Shown in pieces: positions 9,465 to 19,223 of a DNA stretch of 64,000 nucleotides. Both the position numbers and the translations under genes were made by a program. The stretch is from Clostridia bacterium. GTDB taxonomy: Bacteria; Bacillota; Clostridia; UMGS1883. Position 1 is the stretch's first letter. Each line of letters begins with the position of its first letter. Where the stretch lies: assembly GCA_017472685.1 (NCBI GenBank), contig JAFUOO010000011.1, forward strand, positions 62,001-126,000, given 5' to 3'. A model generated the notes under the pieces. It was given only the letters and a program-made list of their open reading frames with translations, did no database searches and had not been told where the DNA came from.

Positions 9465-10385
9465 TTAATGTTCTGCGTATGTTATAATTGTATCGTATTC
9501 GTACTTTATTGTGAAATCTTCTTCGTTATCCTTGTGGGTGGTTGAGCTTAAAAGCTCGCCGTCGGGATAATATGTAAAATCGGTAATCTCCACAACGCCG
9601 TCCTCGGTAAAAATGTTCTGAATGATGTTGCCGTCTTCTCCGTAGACATCCTCGCTTACCCATGAATCTGAGTTGGCGTCGTCCCAGGTTGTTTTAACCT
9701 TTTGGTTTTTCTCATTATAAAAATATTCAACAACATAATACAGATTAAAGGGTGCGTCATACTCTTTCTTTATGAGATTATTGTTTGCATCGTAGGTAAA
9801 GGTTGTAACATCCGTAGTTGCACCATCCTTATAGGTTTCCTTTACCATGTTGCCGTTTTCGTCATACTCGTATGAATAGGAGCCTTTGTTGCCGCTTCCA
9901 TCGACGCCTTCTTTTTTTACAAGCGTGCCGTTTTCGTCGTATATATAATCCCATGTGATTACATAGCCGTCGGAATTATTTTTTGACTTGACCACAACCC
10001 CGTTTAAATCAAGCTCATATTCGTTGAGAATGTGCTCACCGTCAGATGTAAGCTGTTCTTCCTTAACAATCGTGTCGAAGGCATTGGAGGTAGTTTCGAG
10101 TGTGTATGAAGTGCCGTCGCTACGTGTTGCTGTGGTTTTTTCTGTTATCAGAAAATTTGTGAGAAGGGCTTTTGCGTCGGCAAAAGCCTCAATGTCCTTT
10201 AAAATGCTATAAGCCTTGTCACATTCAGACGAGGCAATTAAACCAACTGCTTCACTGTATTTTTCTTCAACAGATAAGGTGGGCAATTCCGTCTGTTCGG
10301 TAGGGTCTGTAGCAGTGCTTGTGCATGCTGAAAATAAAACTGCAATACAAAGCGTTAAAACGAGTGCAAAAGAAAAATTCCTCAT
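9465..10385 (-). CDS. Secreted lipoprotein with YD-type repeats
   Basis: The start at 10385 (MRNFSFAL) has GGAGGC upstream and begins a lipoprotein signal peptide ending LFSACTS, with the lipidated Cys near residue 20; an upstream extension would bury the signal. The 306-aa protein then has a short helical region (about 45-75) and a C-terminal half of repeated beta units: YEYDENGNMVKE, FTYDANNNLIKKEY, YFYNEKNQKVK and VYGEDGNIIQN. This is the RHS/YD-like pattern. It lies 11 bases after malQ and is probably co-transcribed. The function is not known; surface location is inferred from the signal. Confidence 0.75.
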   Translation of the reverse strand: MRNFSFALVLTLCIAVLFSACTSTATDPTEQTELPTLSVEEKYSEAVGLIASSECDKAYSILKDIEAFADAKALLTNFLITEKTTATRSDGTSYTLETTSNAFDTIVKEEQLTSDGEHILNEYELDLNGVVVKSKNNSDGYVITWDYIYDENGTLVKKEGVDGSGNKGSYSYEYDENGNMVKETYKDGATTDVTTFTYDANNNLIKKEYDAPFNLYYVVEYFYNEKNQKVKTTWDDANSDSWVSEDVYGEDGNIIQNIFTEDGVVEITDFTYYPDGELLSSTTHKDNEEDFTIKYEYDTIITYAEH

Positions 10386-10396
10386 AATGAGCCTCC

Positions 10397-11905
10397 TTAC
10401 ACAAGACTTTGATTTCTGTGGTACATGTTGGACATTTTTCTGAAAAAGTCCTTGTTTACACCATCCAGGCTTTCCTTTGTAATTCTGAAGGACCAGTTGC
10501 CGTCTGCCTTGCCGGGGGTGTTCATCCTTGTGTCTGCACCGAAGCCACACAAGTCCTGCACGGGAACGATTGCAAGAAGAGCGCTTGATTCAAAAAGCGT
10601 TCTTATGATAGTTTGGATACATGGTGCATTATAGCCGCCCATGCCCCAGTCACCCTCAAAGTTGCAGTAGGAGCAGATTCTCTTACGGGACGCGTCGTCT
10701 GCCTCCCAGAGCCAACCGAGGATTGTGTTATTATCGTGTGTGCCTGTGTATGCAACAGTATCCTTGGAGTAGTTATAGGGCATATGTGTGTTGTCCCCGT
10801 CGGAGAGGAATGCGAACTGCATAACGCCCATTCCGGGGAATTTTGTATCCTTTACAAGCTGACGCACATCGTCGTCAATGTCGCCTAAGTCCTCAGCAAT
10901 AATGGGGCTTGTGGGGTATTCCTTTCTGAGTGCATTGAAAAAGTCCATCCCGGGACCCTTTATCCATTCGCCCTTTGTTGCCTTTTCGCCTGCAGGCACA
11001 GACCAGTAAGCAGAGAAAGCTCTGAAATGGTCAATACGTACTGCATCGTAAAGAGAAAATGCGTAGCCCGCTCTCTTTATCCACCATTTGTAGCCATCCT
11101 TTTTCATTGCGTCCCAGTCATAAAGAGGGTTGCCCCAGAGCTGTCCTTCCGCACAGAAATAGTCCGGAGGTACGCCTGCGCAGGCGCGAAGGGCACAGGT
11201 TTCTTCATCTACTGAGAAAATGCTTCTGTTTGCCCACACATCTGCTGAGTCGTGTGCAAGGTAGATGGGCATATCGCCTATAATGGAAACGCCTAAGGCA
11301 TTTACCTTTTCCTTAAGAGAAGCGAACTGCTTGTGAAATTCATACTGCAAAAAGAGTGCAAAGAAATATTCGTCCTTTAATTCTTCCTTTGCCTTTTTGA
11401 GCGCCTTTTCCTCTCGCATTTTTTCGCCCTCGGGCCATTCCCACCAGGGAAGAAGGTCATGATGCTCCTTAAGAGCTGTGAAAAGAGCGTAGTCGTCGAG
11501 CTCCGGGTTCTCGGTTAAAAACCTTTCAAGTACGCTCATACCCTTTTCCTTGAAGCGGTCAAACGCCTTTTTAAAAAGGGGCAGGCGTGTTTCCTTTAAA
11601 AATTTGAAGTCGGCACTGTAGGGCTGAGGCGCAACTGCGCTTTCAAGCTCCTCCTTTGTAAGGAGCTTTTCTTCAAAAAGGATTTCGGGGTCAATAAAGA
11701 AGGGGTTGCCTGCAAAGGCACTGCAGCCTGCATAGGGGGAGTTGTAATCGTCTGTAGGGCAAAGGGGCAACACCTGCCATGCGCGGATATCCATGCTGCG
11801 GAGGAATTGGGCAAATTCAACAGCCTCCTTGCCAAAGGTGCCGATGCCGTATCTGCCGGGGATTGAAGAAATGTGACACAAAACGCCACAGGAACGGTTG
11901 AACAT
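10397..11905 (-). CDS. malQ: 4-alpha-glucanotransferase (amylomaltase)
   Basis: The 502-aa protein is a GH77 glucanotransferase of normal length. Recognisable segments include SCGVLCHISSIPGRYGIG at the N-terminus, GDMPIYLAHDSADVW, AVRIDHFRAFSAYW (catalytic Asp region), IIAEDLGDI (general acid Glu) and AYTGTHDNNT. It moves glucan segments between alpha-1,4-glucans in maltodextrin or glycogen turnover. It is encoded between the DUF554 gene (11 bases upstream) and the lipoprotein gene. No maltose transporter or phosphorylase is nearby. Confidence 0.94.
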   Translation of the reverse strand: MFNRSCGVLCHISSIPGRYGIGTFGKEAVEFAQFLRSMDIRAWQVLPLCPTDDYNSPYAGCSAFAGNPFFIDPEILFEEKLLTKEELESAVAPQPYSADFKFLKETRLPLFKKAFDRFKEKGMSVLERFLTENPELDDYALFTALKEHHDLLPWWEWPEGEKMREEKALKKAKEELKDEYFFALFLQYEFHKQFASLKEKVNALGVSIIGDMPIYLAHDSADVWANRSIFSVDEETCALRACAGVPPDYFCAEGQLWGNPLYDWDAMKKDGYKWWIKRAGYAFSLYDAVRIDHFRAFSAYWSVPAGEKATKGEWIKGPGMDFFNALRKEYPTSPIIAEDLGDIDDDVRQLVKDTKFPGMGVMQFAFLSDGDNTHMPYNYSKDTVAYTGTHDNNTILGWLWEADDASRKRICSYCNFEGDWGMGGYNAPCIQTIIRTLFESSALLAIVPVQDLCGFGADTRMNTPGKADGNWSFRITKESLDGVNKDFFRKMSNMYHRNQSLV

Positions 11906-11916
11906 ATCGTTTCTCC

Positions 11917-12657
11917 TTAAAAGCTAAAAATTGTTTTGATAATATAATAAATAACGGGAATGAAAACCGCAGGGAGCATATTGCCCACCTTGAATTTAGG
12001 CTTGTAAACAAAGTTAAGACCTATTGCCATAATAAGTATATTACCGATAAGACCCATCTGAGATATAACTGTATCGGTGAGGTATGGTGCAACAAGTGAT
12101 GCACAAAGGGTTATGCCGCCCTGATAAATTATAAGCGAAAAACAGCTCATCATTGTGCCTATGCCCAAGGTTGAGGCAAACACAACTGCCATAATTCCGT
12201 CAAGGATGCTCTTTGCGAAAAGGATGTTAGGGTCGTGGGAAATGCCGTCGTTGAGGGAGCCCACGATTGCCATGCTGCCTACACAGAAAAGGAGCGAGGC
12301 AGACACAAAGCCCTCGGCAAAGGTTGAGCCCGAGTCGTTCTTTGTAAGCTTTGCCTGGAAAAACTGACCCAAATCGTCAAGGCGCTTTTCAATGTCAATA
12401 AGTGTGCCGATAAGAGAGCCTATTGCAAGGGACAGTATCATAAGCAGTGTAAATTCCGACGACAGAGTGGCGCCCGATACAAAAATGCTGTTTGTCACAA
12501 CGCCCGATATGCCTATGGTGAAAACTGCTAAGCCAAGTGCACTCATTATGCCCTCGCGGAGCTTATCGTTAATGAGCTTTTTTGCAAAAAGCCCGATAAG
12601 TGAGCCTGCTACAACGGTGAGTACATTTACAATTGTGCCTATACCTGTTATGTACAT
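11917..12657 (-). CDS. DUF554 family membrane protein (YqgA/YdfK-like)
   Basis: The 246-aa product is almost wholly hydrophobic with about seven membrane segments, starting with GTIVNVLTVVAGSLIGLF and a short positive loop (KKLINDKLREG). Its length and the glycine-rich first helix match the DUF554 family, often annotated as possible transporters without proven substrate. It is first in a probable operon with malQ and the lipoprotein gene. A sigma-A-like promoter lies 36-63 bases upstream. Confidence 0.8.
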   Translation of the reverse strand: MYITGIGTIVNVLTVVAGSLIGLFAKKLINDKLREGIMSALGLAVFTIGISGVVTNSIFVSGATLSSEFTLLMILSLAIGSLIGTLIDIEKRLDDLGQFFQAKLTKNDSGSTFAEGFVSASLLFCVGSMAIVGSLNDGISHDPNILFAKSILDGIMAVVFASTLGIGTMMSCFSLIIYQGGITLCASLVAPYLTDTVISQMGLIGNILIMAIGLNFVYKPKFKVGNMLPAVFIPVIYYIIKTIFSF

Positions 12658-12692
12658 AAAAAATCAAGACCTTCCAAAAAAATATTGATATT

Positions 12693-12720
12693 ATTGTAAC
12701 ATAAATTGCCGAAATTTCAA
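12693..12720 (-). promoter_or_regulatory. Sigma-A promoter of the DUF554-malQ operon
   Basis: On the minus strand TTGAAA (12720-12715) and TACAAT (12698-12693) are separated by 16 bases. It faces away from the aroB promoter. Confidence 0.6.
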
Positions 12721-12738
12721 GGTAAATTTGCAAAAAAC

Positions 12739-12767
12739 TTGAAAACATAAAATGTCGGTGCTATAAT
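12739..12767 (+). promoter_or_regulatory. Sigma-A promoter of the aro operon
   Basis: TTGAAA (12739-12744) and TATAAT (12762-12767) have a 17-base spacer, 40 bases before the aroB start codon. Confidence 0.7.
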
Positions 12768-12806
12768 TAATCTAATATACATTTTTTAAAAAAGAAGGTT
12801 TGTGCA

Positions 12807-13850
12807 ATGTTGTCTCTTGATGTGAAAATTCCGAAGAAGGAATATAAAATACATATTGGAAAAAAGCTTTTTGACGAAGCGGACACTCTTCTTAAGGATT
12901 TCTGCTGCGGGAAAAAGGTTTGCATTGTTTCCGACAGCAATGTGTTTCCCCTTTACGGCGAAAAGGTTGAAGCTGCTGTAAAAGGGGCAGGCGGCGATGT
13001 GTTTTCGCTTGTTGTAAAAGCAGGCGAGGAAGCCAAAAGCTTTGAAAACCTTGAATACTTGTGCCGTGAAATTATCCGCCACGATTTTACCCGAAGCGAT
13101 GTTATAATTGCACTTGGCGGCGGTGTTGTAGGTGACCTCACTGCCTTTTGCGCATCTGTTGTGCTCCGCGGCGTGACACTTATACAGCTGCCCACAACCC
13201 TTTTGTCGCAGGTGGACTCCTCCGTTGGCGGGAAAACTGCCGTGAACATTCCCGAGGGCAAAAACCTGGTAGGCACCTTCTATCAGCCCAAAATGGTATT
13301 GATTGATACCGACACACTTAAAACTCTTCCGCCCCGTGAGGTTGCCTGCGGTATGGCAGAGGTTATAAAATACGGTGCTATCCGCGACAAAAAGCTTGCC
13401 GAGGATTTGCTCCGTGGCGATTTTGAAATAGAAAACGTTATTGCCACCTGTTGTCGAATCAAAGCCTCCATCGTTGAAAACGACGAGCACGACAAGGGCG
13501 AAAGAATGCTTCTTAACTTTGGTCACACCTTGGGTCATGCAGTTGAAAACTACACAGGCTACGGCACCTACTCTCACGGTGCTGCTGTGGCAATCGGTAT
13601 GTGCGCAATCACAGAGTGGAGCGAAAAGAGTGGCATAACAGAAAAAGGCACGTATGCTATGATAAAAAAGCTTTGCGAAAAGTACGACCTGCCCACTCAT
13701 ATTGACAATTTAGCGGGTATGACGGGTGCGGCTATGCACGACAAAAAGCGAAGCGGCAGCAAGATAAGCATTGTGCTTGTTAAAAGCATGGGCGACAGCT
13801 ACTACGAAAAGGTAGATGTGGCATTGCTTGAAAGTATAGCAAAGGGATGA
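12807..13850 (+). CDS. aroB: 3-dehydroquinate synthase
   Basis: The 347-aa protein carries the NAD-binding region IIALGGGVVGDLTAFCA, the substrate segment LPTTLLSQVDSSVGGKTAVN, and the metal ligands in NFGHTLGHAVE and SHGAAVAIGM. It converts DAHP to 3-dehydroquinate, the second step of the shikimate pathway. It starts at ATG 12807 behind AGAAGG. It heads a tight operon with aroA, aroC and pheA; aroD, aroE, aroK and the DAHP synthase are not in the window. Confidence 0.95.
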   Translation: MLSLDVKIPKKEYKIHIGKKLFDEADTLLKDFCCGKKVCIVSDSNVFPLYGEKVEAAVKGAGGDVFSLVVKAGEEAKSFENLEYLCREIIRHDFTRSDVIIALGGGVVGDLTAFCASVVLRGVTLIQLPTTLLSQVDSSVGGKTAVNIPEGKNLVGTFYQPKMVLIDTDTLKTLPPREVACGMAEVIKYGAIRDKKLAEDLLRGDFEIENVIATCCRIKASIVENDEHDKGERMLLNFGHTLGHAVENYTGYGTYSHGAAVAIGMCAITEWSEKSGITEKGTYAMIKKLCEKYDLPTHIDNLAGMTGAAMHDKKRSGSKISIVLVKSMGDSYYEKVDVALLESIAKG

Positions 13851-13855
13851 TTTGA

Positions 13856-15043
13856 ATGGATATTAAAATTACACCGTGTGCTTTGCACGGAAACATGGAA
13901 ATACCGCCTTCAAAGAGCTATTCTCACCGAGGGCTCATTGCGGCGTATTTAGGAGGCGGAGAAGCCATAGGCGTAGGCGAAAGCGCCGACACCTGCGCTA
14001 CACGTGAGTGCCTTAGTGCATTAAGCGAAAAAAAGCCCCTTTTTGCCAACGAGTCGGGCTCGACACTCCGCTTTATGATACCTATTGCACTTGCACTTAA
14101 CGGCGAGGTTGAAATTTCAGGCTCGGAAAGGCTTATGGAAAGACCCCTTGACGATTATTTCAAAATATTCGACGAAAAGGGCATTACGTACAAACTTGAA
14201 AACAACACCCTTTACGCAAAGGGCACACTTACAGGCGGCGACTACTTTATAAGAGGCGATGTTTCCAGTCAGTTTATAACGGGGCTTCTGTTTGCACTGC
14301 CCCTTATAAAAGAAAATTCGAGGATTGTCATTACCACAAAGCTTGAAAGCAAGGCGTATGTGGACATGACACTTGATGTTTTAAAAAAGTTCGGTATTGA
14401 AATAACCGCGGAAGAAAATACCTACGTTATAAAGGGCAACCAGAAGTACCAAAGTGAAACCTATACGGTTGAGGGCGATTTTTCCCAGGCGGCGTTTTTC
14501 CTTGCAATGGGCGATGTTAACCTTACGGGGCTTAATAAAGATTCTATTCAGGGCGACAAGGAAATTGTTGAAGTATACCGCCGCATGGGTATGGAGATTG
14601 AAGATACAGAAAATGGCTACAGAACAAACGGCAAGGCACTTAAAAACATTGAGGTGGATGTAAGCCAGATACCCGACTGTGTGCCCGTGCTGGCGTGTGT
14701 TATGGCTGTAAGTGAGGGCGAGGGCAGGATTGTGAATGCCGCACGCCTCAGGATAAAGGAAAGCGACCGACTTGAGGCTATAACAAAGGAGCTTAAAAAC
14801 ATTGGCGCCTCTGTTATTGAGGGTGAGGATTATCTTATCATACAGGGCAAAAAGAGCCTTACAGGCGGTGTGTGCTCATCGCATAATGACCACCGCATCG
14901 CAATGGCACTTGCCACAATTTCACCCTACTGTACAAATGAGGTTATTATAAAAGGCGCGGAAAGCGTAAAAAAGAGTATGCCTGATTTCTGGGAAAGATT
15001 CAGGCAGTTGGGAGGTAAGGCAGATGAGCTCAATCTGGGGTAA
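13856..15043 (+). CDS. aroA: 3-phosphoshikimate 1-carboxyvinyltransferase (EPSP synthase)
   Basis: The 395-aa protein has the family landmarks: PPSKSYSHRG near the N-terminus (substrate-binding Lys/Ser/Arg), ESGSTLRFMIP, GDVSSQFITGLLFALP, RIKESDRLEAI and NDHRIAMALA. It joins shikimate 3-phosphate and phosphoenolpyruvate. It is a little shorter than the common 425-430 residues. It begins five bases after aroB and overlaps aroC by 20 bases, so translation is probably coupled. Confidence 0.95.
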   Translation: MDIKITPCALHGNMEIPPSKSYSHRGLIAAYLGGGEAIGVGESADTCATRECLSALSEKKPLFANESGSTLRFMIPIALALNGEVEISGSERLMERPLDDYFKIFDEKGITYKLENNTLYAKGTLTGGDYFIRGDVSSQFITGLLFALPLIKENSRIVITTKLESKAYVDMTLDVLKKFGIEITAEENTYVIKGNQKYQSETYTVEGDFSQAAFFLAMGDVNLTGLNKDSIQGDKEIVEVYRRMGMEIEDTENGYRTNGKALKNIEVDVSQIPDCVPVLACVMAVSEGEGRIVNAARLRIKESDRLEAITKELKNIGASVIEGEDYLIIQGKKSLTGGVCSSHNDHRIAMALATISPYCTNEVIIKGAESVKKSMPDFWERFRQLGGKADELNLG

Positions 15044-16112
15044 CAATATAAAGCTTTCTGTTTTCGGCGAAAGCCATTCAAGAGGCATAGGCGGTGTTAT
15101 AGACAACCTGCCCCCGGGAATAGAAATTGACATGGAGGAAATTGCCTTCGAGCTTAAAAGACGGCAGACAGGCTCCTCCAGTTTAGCAACAGCGAGAAAA
15201 GAGCCCGACATTCCCGAAATTTTGTCGGGTGTTGTAAACGGCAAAACAACAGGCACACCCCTTGCGTTTGTTATTTACAATCAGGATCAGCATTCCAAGG
15301 ACTACGACAACTTAAAAACCACCGCACGCCCTTCTCATGCGGACTACACAGGCTACCTGCGCTATAAGGGCTTTAACGACCACCGCGGCGGCGGACATTT
15401 TTCGGGCAGACTTACTGCACCCTTGGTTTTTGCAGGTGCCATTGCAAAGTGTGCACTTAAAAAGAAGGGCATATATACAGTATCACGCATTAAAAGTATT
15501 ATGGACATTGAGGATAATCAGTGGGATTTATCCTGTATGAGCATTGATAAGGCAAATGAACTTAAGAACATGATACTGCCTACCGTATCACCCGATGCGG
15601 CAAAGAAAATGGAAGATAGAGTGCTTCAGTTAAAGAGCGAGCTTGACAGCGCAGGCGGCGTTATTGAATGCGCTATCATGAATATGGAAAAGGGCATAGG
15701 CAACCCCATATTCGACGCTTTTGAATCGCGCCTTTCGTCGCTTATTTTCTCCGTGCCCGCAGTCAAGGGGCTGGAATTCGGCGAAGGCTTCAACGTAACA
15801 AAAATGCGCGGCAGTGAAGCTAACGACACTCTTTATACTGACGGTGAAAATATTTACACACGCACAAACCACGACGGCGGTATAAACGGCGGCATAACAA
15901 ACGGCATGCCCATTGTGTTCAGAACGGCAATCAAGCCCACTGCATCCATTTCCCGTGAGCAGGATAGCGTGAATTTTGTGGAAAAAACCAACGAAAAGCT
16001 CACAATCCAAGGCAGACACGATGCCTGCATCGTTGTAAGAGCGGTAAGCGTTATTGATGCCTGTGCCGCACTTTGTGCATTCGACTATCTTGTTGAAGCA
16101 AAAATGTTTTAA
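15024..16112 (+). CDS. aroC: Chorismate synthase
   Basis: The 362-aa enzyme shows GNNIKLSVFGESHSRGIGGV at the N-terminus, then RRQTGSSSLATARKEPD, RPSHADYTGYLRY and GGGHFSGRLTAPLV, the FMN and substrate signatures of chorismate synthase. It forms chorismate from EPSP using reduced FMN. The start lies inside the end of aroA, with GGGAGG from aroA codons acting as ribosome binding site. Confidence 0.95.
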   Translation: MSSIWGNNIKLSVFGESHSRGIGGVIDNLPPGIEIDMEEIAFELKRRQTGSSSLATARKEPDIPEILSGVVNGKTTGTPLAFVIYNQDQHSKDYDNLKTTARPSHADYTGYLRYKGFNDHRGGGHFSGRLTAPLVFAGAIAKCALKKKGIYTVSRIKSIMDIEDNQWDLSCMSIDKANELKNMILPTVSPDAAKKMEDRVLQLKSELDSAGGVIECAIMNMEKGIGNPIFDAFESRLSSLIFSVPAVKGLEFGEGFNVTKMRGSEANDTLYTDGENIYTRTNHDGGINGGITNGMPIVFRTAIKPTASISREQDSVNFVEKTNEKLTIQGRHDACIVVRAVSVIDACAALCAFDYLVEAKMF

Positions 16113-16126
16113 AAAAGGTGAAAAAC

Positions 16127-17224
16127 ATGGAAAATCTTGAATATTACAGAGCAGAAATAGACAAAATAGATACAGAGCTTATTTCTCTTATGGAAAAGAG
16201 AATGGATGTGGCAAAGCATATCGGCACTGTTAAGCTCAAAAACGGTATGCAGGTACTTGACACAGCACGTGAAGAACTTGTTCTCAGAAGCAGAATGGAA
16301 AAGGTAACTGAGAAGGAATACGAGGGCGTTATAGAAGAGTTTTTCATAAAGGTTATGGCTCTTTCACGCTCCGTACAGCAAAAGCTTATCGACTCCTTTG
16401 AAATGAAAAAGGCACTTGTGGGCAGAGCCTGCTATCAGGGTGTTGACGGAGGCTACGGCTCCATTGCCGCATCAAAAATTTTCGACGAAAACATTTACAA
16501 CGTAAAAACCTTTGAAAATGTTATCGAAGAGGTTGAAGCGGGCAACGCTGACTACGGTGTGCTTCCTTTGGAAAACTCCACAACGGGCAGTATAACCGAT
16601 GTTCTGGATATGCTTTGTCAGCACGAGGTTTACATAGTGGGCGAGACGGCCATTAAGGTGGAACACAATCTTTTGGTTGCACCCGGCACAAAGGAAGCTG
16701 ACATTACCGATGTTTATTCCCACGAACAGGGCTTTTTCCAGTGCAAGGAATTCCTCAAGGACAAAAACTGGACCCTTAACAGCGTTGTAAACACCGCCGT
16801 AGGTGCAAAAACCGTGAGCGAAAGCGGTGATAAGACAAAGGCGGCAATTGCTTCAAAGAGAGCGGCAAAGCTCTATAACCTCCAGGTGCTTCACGAAAGC
16901 ATCAATTCGGGTAAGGCTAATGCCACAAGGTTTATTGTTATCTCCAAAAACCCCATTCTCAGCGATGGCGCAACAAAGTCGGCAGTTGTGTTCAGCGTGC
17001 CTCACGTTTCGGGCGCACTTGTGCGTGCATTGGAAATTTTTGCACGCCACAGCGTAAACCTACTCAAGATTGAATCCCGCCCCGTTATTGACCGCATGGG
17101 CGAGTACCGCTTTTTTGCCGAGCTCGAGGGCAATATAAACGATGAGAACATGATAAATGCTGTAAATGAGCTCAAAAAGTACGCCACAAGCTATAAATAC
17201 CTGGGAAACTTTAAAAAAATATGA
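16127..17224 (+). CDS. pheA: Bifunctional chorismate mutase / prephenate dehydratase
   Basis: The ATG at 16127 is preferred to the GTG at 16118 because the latter is part of the ribosome site AAGGTG. The roughly 365-aa protein has an AroQ chorismate mutase domain (first ~90 residues: EIDKIDTELISLMEKRMDVA), a prephenate dehydratase domain (YQGVDGGYGSIAA, PLENSTTGSI, NATRFIVI) and a C-terminal ACT domain containing the regulatory IESRP motif. It makes phenylpyruvate and is probably inhibited by phenylalanine through the ACT domain. The first residues of the dehydratase domain read CYQGVDGGYG rather than the common AxxGxxGSYS. Confidence 0.93.
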   Translation: MENLEYYRAEIDKIDTELISLMEKRMDVAKHIGTVKLKNGMQVLDTAREELVLRSRMEKVTEKEYEGVIEEFFIKVMALSRSVQQKLIDSFEMKKALVGRACYQGVDGGYGSIAASKIFDENIYNVKTFENVIEEVEAGNADYGVLPLENSTTGSITDVLDMLCQHEVYIVGETAIKVEHNLLVAPGTKEADITDVYSHEQGFFQCKEFLKDKNWTLNSVVNTAVGAKTVSESGDKTKAAIASKRAAKLYNLQVLHESINSGKANATRFIVISKNPILSDGATKSAVVFSVPHVSGALVRALEIFARHSVNLLKIESRPVIDRMGEYRFFAELEGNINDENMINAVNELKKYATSYKYLGNFKKI

Positions 17225-17291
17225 ATTATTGAAAAAAAGTATTGCTTTTTAATCTGTTATATGATATTATACCAATTTAAAAAATTTGCGT

Positions 17292-17320
17292 TTGACAAAA
17301 TCGGAAAAATATGCTACAAT
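17292..17320 (+). promoter_or_regulatory. Consensus sigma-A promoter of carD
   Basis: TTGACA (17292-17297) and TACAAT (17315-17320) are separated by 17 bases in an AT-rich gap after pheA. Confidence 0.8.
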
Positions 17321-17361
17321 TTAAACATAGCATGATAAAAGGAGAAGGATGTGAATTTTTT

Positions 17362-17868
17362 ATGTACAGCATAGGCGACAGCATTGTTTACCCTTTGCAC
17401 GGAGCAGGTGTAATCGAAGCTATTGAGGAGCGTGAGGTGTCAGGCCTCATGTACCGTTACTATGCAATGCGCATTCCGTTAGGCGACATGAAAGTTCTCA
17501 TTCCCATTGACGGTGCTGATAAAATAGGCGTAAGAAACCTTATTTCTGCCGCAGAGGCAGATCTGGTTATGGAAGCCTTCAAAACCGTTGAAATAGATGC
17601 AAATCTTAATTGGAATAAGCGTTACCGTGAAAACATGGTAAGGATAAAGAGCGGCAATATTTTTGAGGTTGCGTCTGTTGTGAAAAGTCTCATGATGCGC
17701 GATAAAACAAAGGGGCTTTCCACAGGCGAAAGGAAAATGCTTTCTAATGCAAAGCAAATTCTTATAAGTGAAATTGTAATGAGTAAAAACACCACCTACG
17801 AGGTGGTTGACAAAGCTCTTAAGGACATTGTCGAAGAGCAGATGCTTCAAAAGCCCAAGGCGGAATGA
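17362..17868 (+). CDS. CarD-family transcriptional regulator
   Basis: The start at ATG 17362 is fixed by the promoter just upstream and GGAGAAGG at 17341. The 168-aa product opens with the RNA-polymerase-interacting Tudor-like fold of CarD/CdnL (MYSIGDSIVYPLHGAGVIE, then YYAMRIPLGDMKVLIP) and continues with a helical DNA-binding region. CarD proteins stabilise open promoter complexes at many promoters. It is encoded before ispD, a common arrangement, although a terminator lies between them here. Confidence 0.88.
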   Translation: MYSIGDSIVYPLHGAGVIEAIEEREVSGLMYRYYAMRIPLGDMKVLIPIDGADKIGVRNLISAAEADLVMEAFKTVEIDANLNWNKRYRENMVRIKSGNIFEVASVVKSLMMRDKTKGLSTGERKMLSNAKQILISEIVMSKNTTYEVVDKALKDIVEEQMLQKPKAE

Positions 17869-17900
17869 TTGTCTTTGCGGCGTAGTTGGCATTGTTACCG

Positions 17901-17931
17901 AGTGCGACCGTATGTGCGGTCGCACTTTTTA
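17901..17931 (+). terminator. Terminator after carD
   Basis: AGTGCGACCG and CGGTCGCACT form a 10-bp stem with a six-base loop, followed by a T run. The hairpin lies in the 93-base gap before ispD, so readthrough or a local promoter must feed ispD. Confidence 0.8.
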
Positions 17932-17961
17932 GTTTTATGTTATTGAGGGAGGCAAGGTTGT

Positions 17962-18660
17962 ATGTTGAATAACAAGTTTTTTTCGGCAATTATTTTGTCG
18001 GCAGGTAAATCCCAAAGAATGGGGTATAACAAAATGCTCCTTAATATAGGCAGCAAGAACGTGTTTGAAAGGACTGTTGAAGCCTTTGAAAACTGCGAGG
18101 CTATTGACGAAATCATTATTGCCGCACCTGCAGACAGCATTGAGGAATACGGAGAGCTTGTGAAAAAGAACGGCTACGCAAAGGTTGTGTGGATTGTAGA
18201 GGGCGGAAGCACCCGCCAGGGCAGTGTAAAAAACGCCTTGGAAAAGGTTTCCTCCGACAGCCACTACGTTGCCGTGCATGACGGCGCACGCCCTCTTATT
18301 AAGAGCGAGTCAATTACTCTTGTGGCGCAGGCGGCTATTGATTTTGGCGGCGCGGTTGCATCTGTTTTGAGTGTTGACACCTTAAAAAGTGTGGACGATA
18401 ATGGCATGATAACAGGCACAATTGACCGCGAAAAAACCGTGCAGGTGAGAACTCCGCAGATTTTTAAGAAGGAAATTCTTTTAGAGGCGCACAAAAAGGC
18501 CTTGGAGGACGGCTTTGAGGGCACGGATGAGTGTATGCTGGTGGAAAGATGTAACCACCCCATTAAAACAGTTATAACAGGCAGGGACAACGTTAAGCTT
18601 ACATATCCCGAGGACGTTCTGTACATGACAGAGGTTTTGCGCTCACGTGGCGTGCTTTAA
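17962..18660 (+). CDS. ispD: 2-C-methyl-D-erythritol 4-phosphate cytidylyltransferase
   Basis: The 232-aa enzyme carries the nucleotide-binding motif [11 protein letters not shown] at the N-terminus, [13 protein letters not shown], and VHDGARPLI. It couples CTP to MEP in the non-mevalonate isoprenoid pathway. GGGAGGC precedes the ATG. ispF follows after 25 bases. Confidence 0.94.
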   Translation: MLNNKFFSAIILSAGKSQRMGYNKMLLNIGSKNVFERTVEAFENCEAIDEIIIAAPADSIEEYGELVKKNGYAKVVWIVEGGSTRQGSVKNALEKVSSDSHYVAVHDGARPLIKSESITLVAQAAIDFGGAVASVLSVDTLKSVDDNGMITGTIDREKTVQVRTPQIFKKEILLEAHKKALEDGFEGTDECMLVERCNHPIKTVITGRDNVKLTYPEDVLYMTEVLRSRGVL

Positions 18661-18685
18661 AACTCAGAGTGGAAAGGAATTAATT

Positions 18686-19153
18686 ATGAGAATAGGTATA
18701 GGCTGTGACACACATCGCCTTGTAGAGGGCAGAAAGCTTATTTTAGGCGGTATAGAAATTGAACATGACAAGGGGCTCTTAGGTCATTCCGATGCAGACG
18801 CACTGGTGCATGCGGTGATTGATGCTATTTTAGGCGCTGCAGGCTTAGGTGACATAGGAACACTTTTCCCCGACACAGATGCAAAGTATAAGGACATTTC
18901 CTCCTTACTGCTTCTTGAGGAAGCGGGCAGACGGGTGAGGGAAAAGGGCTTTGAAATTGTTAATATCGACACAATAATCATTGCCCAGAAGCCTAAGATG
19001 GCGCCCTATAAAGCACTTATGGCAGAAAAAATGGCAGAGGTTTTAAAGCTTGACCCGTCACAAATTAACGTTAAGGCAAAAACCAACGAAAAGATGGGCT
19101 TTACAGGCAGGGAAGAGGGTATCGAAACCCGCGCAATAGCTCTTCTGAATTAA
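18686..19153 (+). CDS. ispF: 2-C-methyl-D-erythritol 2,4-cyclodiphosphate synthase
   Basis: The 155-aa enzyme starts at ATG 18686 behind GGAAAGGA. It has the metal-binding DTHRL near residue 8, [11 protein letters not shown], and the C-terminal [12 protein letters not shown] that closes the active site. It forms MEcPP from CDP-ME 2-phosphate. ispE, which acts between IspD and IspF, is encoded separately at 59.7-60.5 kb. Confidence 0.95.
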   Translation: MRIGIGCDTHRLVEGRKLILGGIEIEHDKGLLGHSDADALVHAVIDAILGAAGLGDIGTLFPDTDAKYKDISSLLLLEEAGRRVREKGFEIVNIDTIIIAQKPKMAPYKALMAEKMAEVLKLDPSQINVKAKTNEKMGFTGREEGIETRAIALLN

Positions 19154-19223
19154 CAAATTGTTCATTAATCTTTGGCGAAACGTATATACTGTGCAGATAT
19201 TATTAGGCTAAGGAGGCGATTAT

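Noticed and set aside
12786-13700. 304-codon minus-strand open frame over aroB
   Set aside because: It mirrors the aroB reading frame, starts without a ribosome site and has no protein-like domain pattern.
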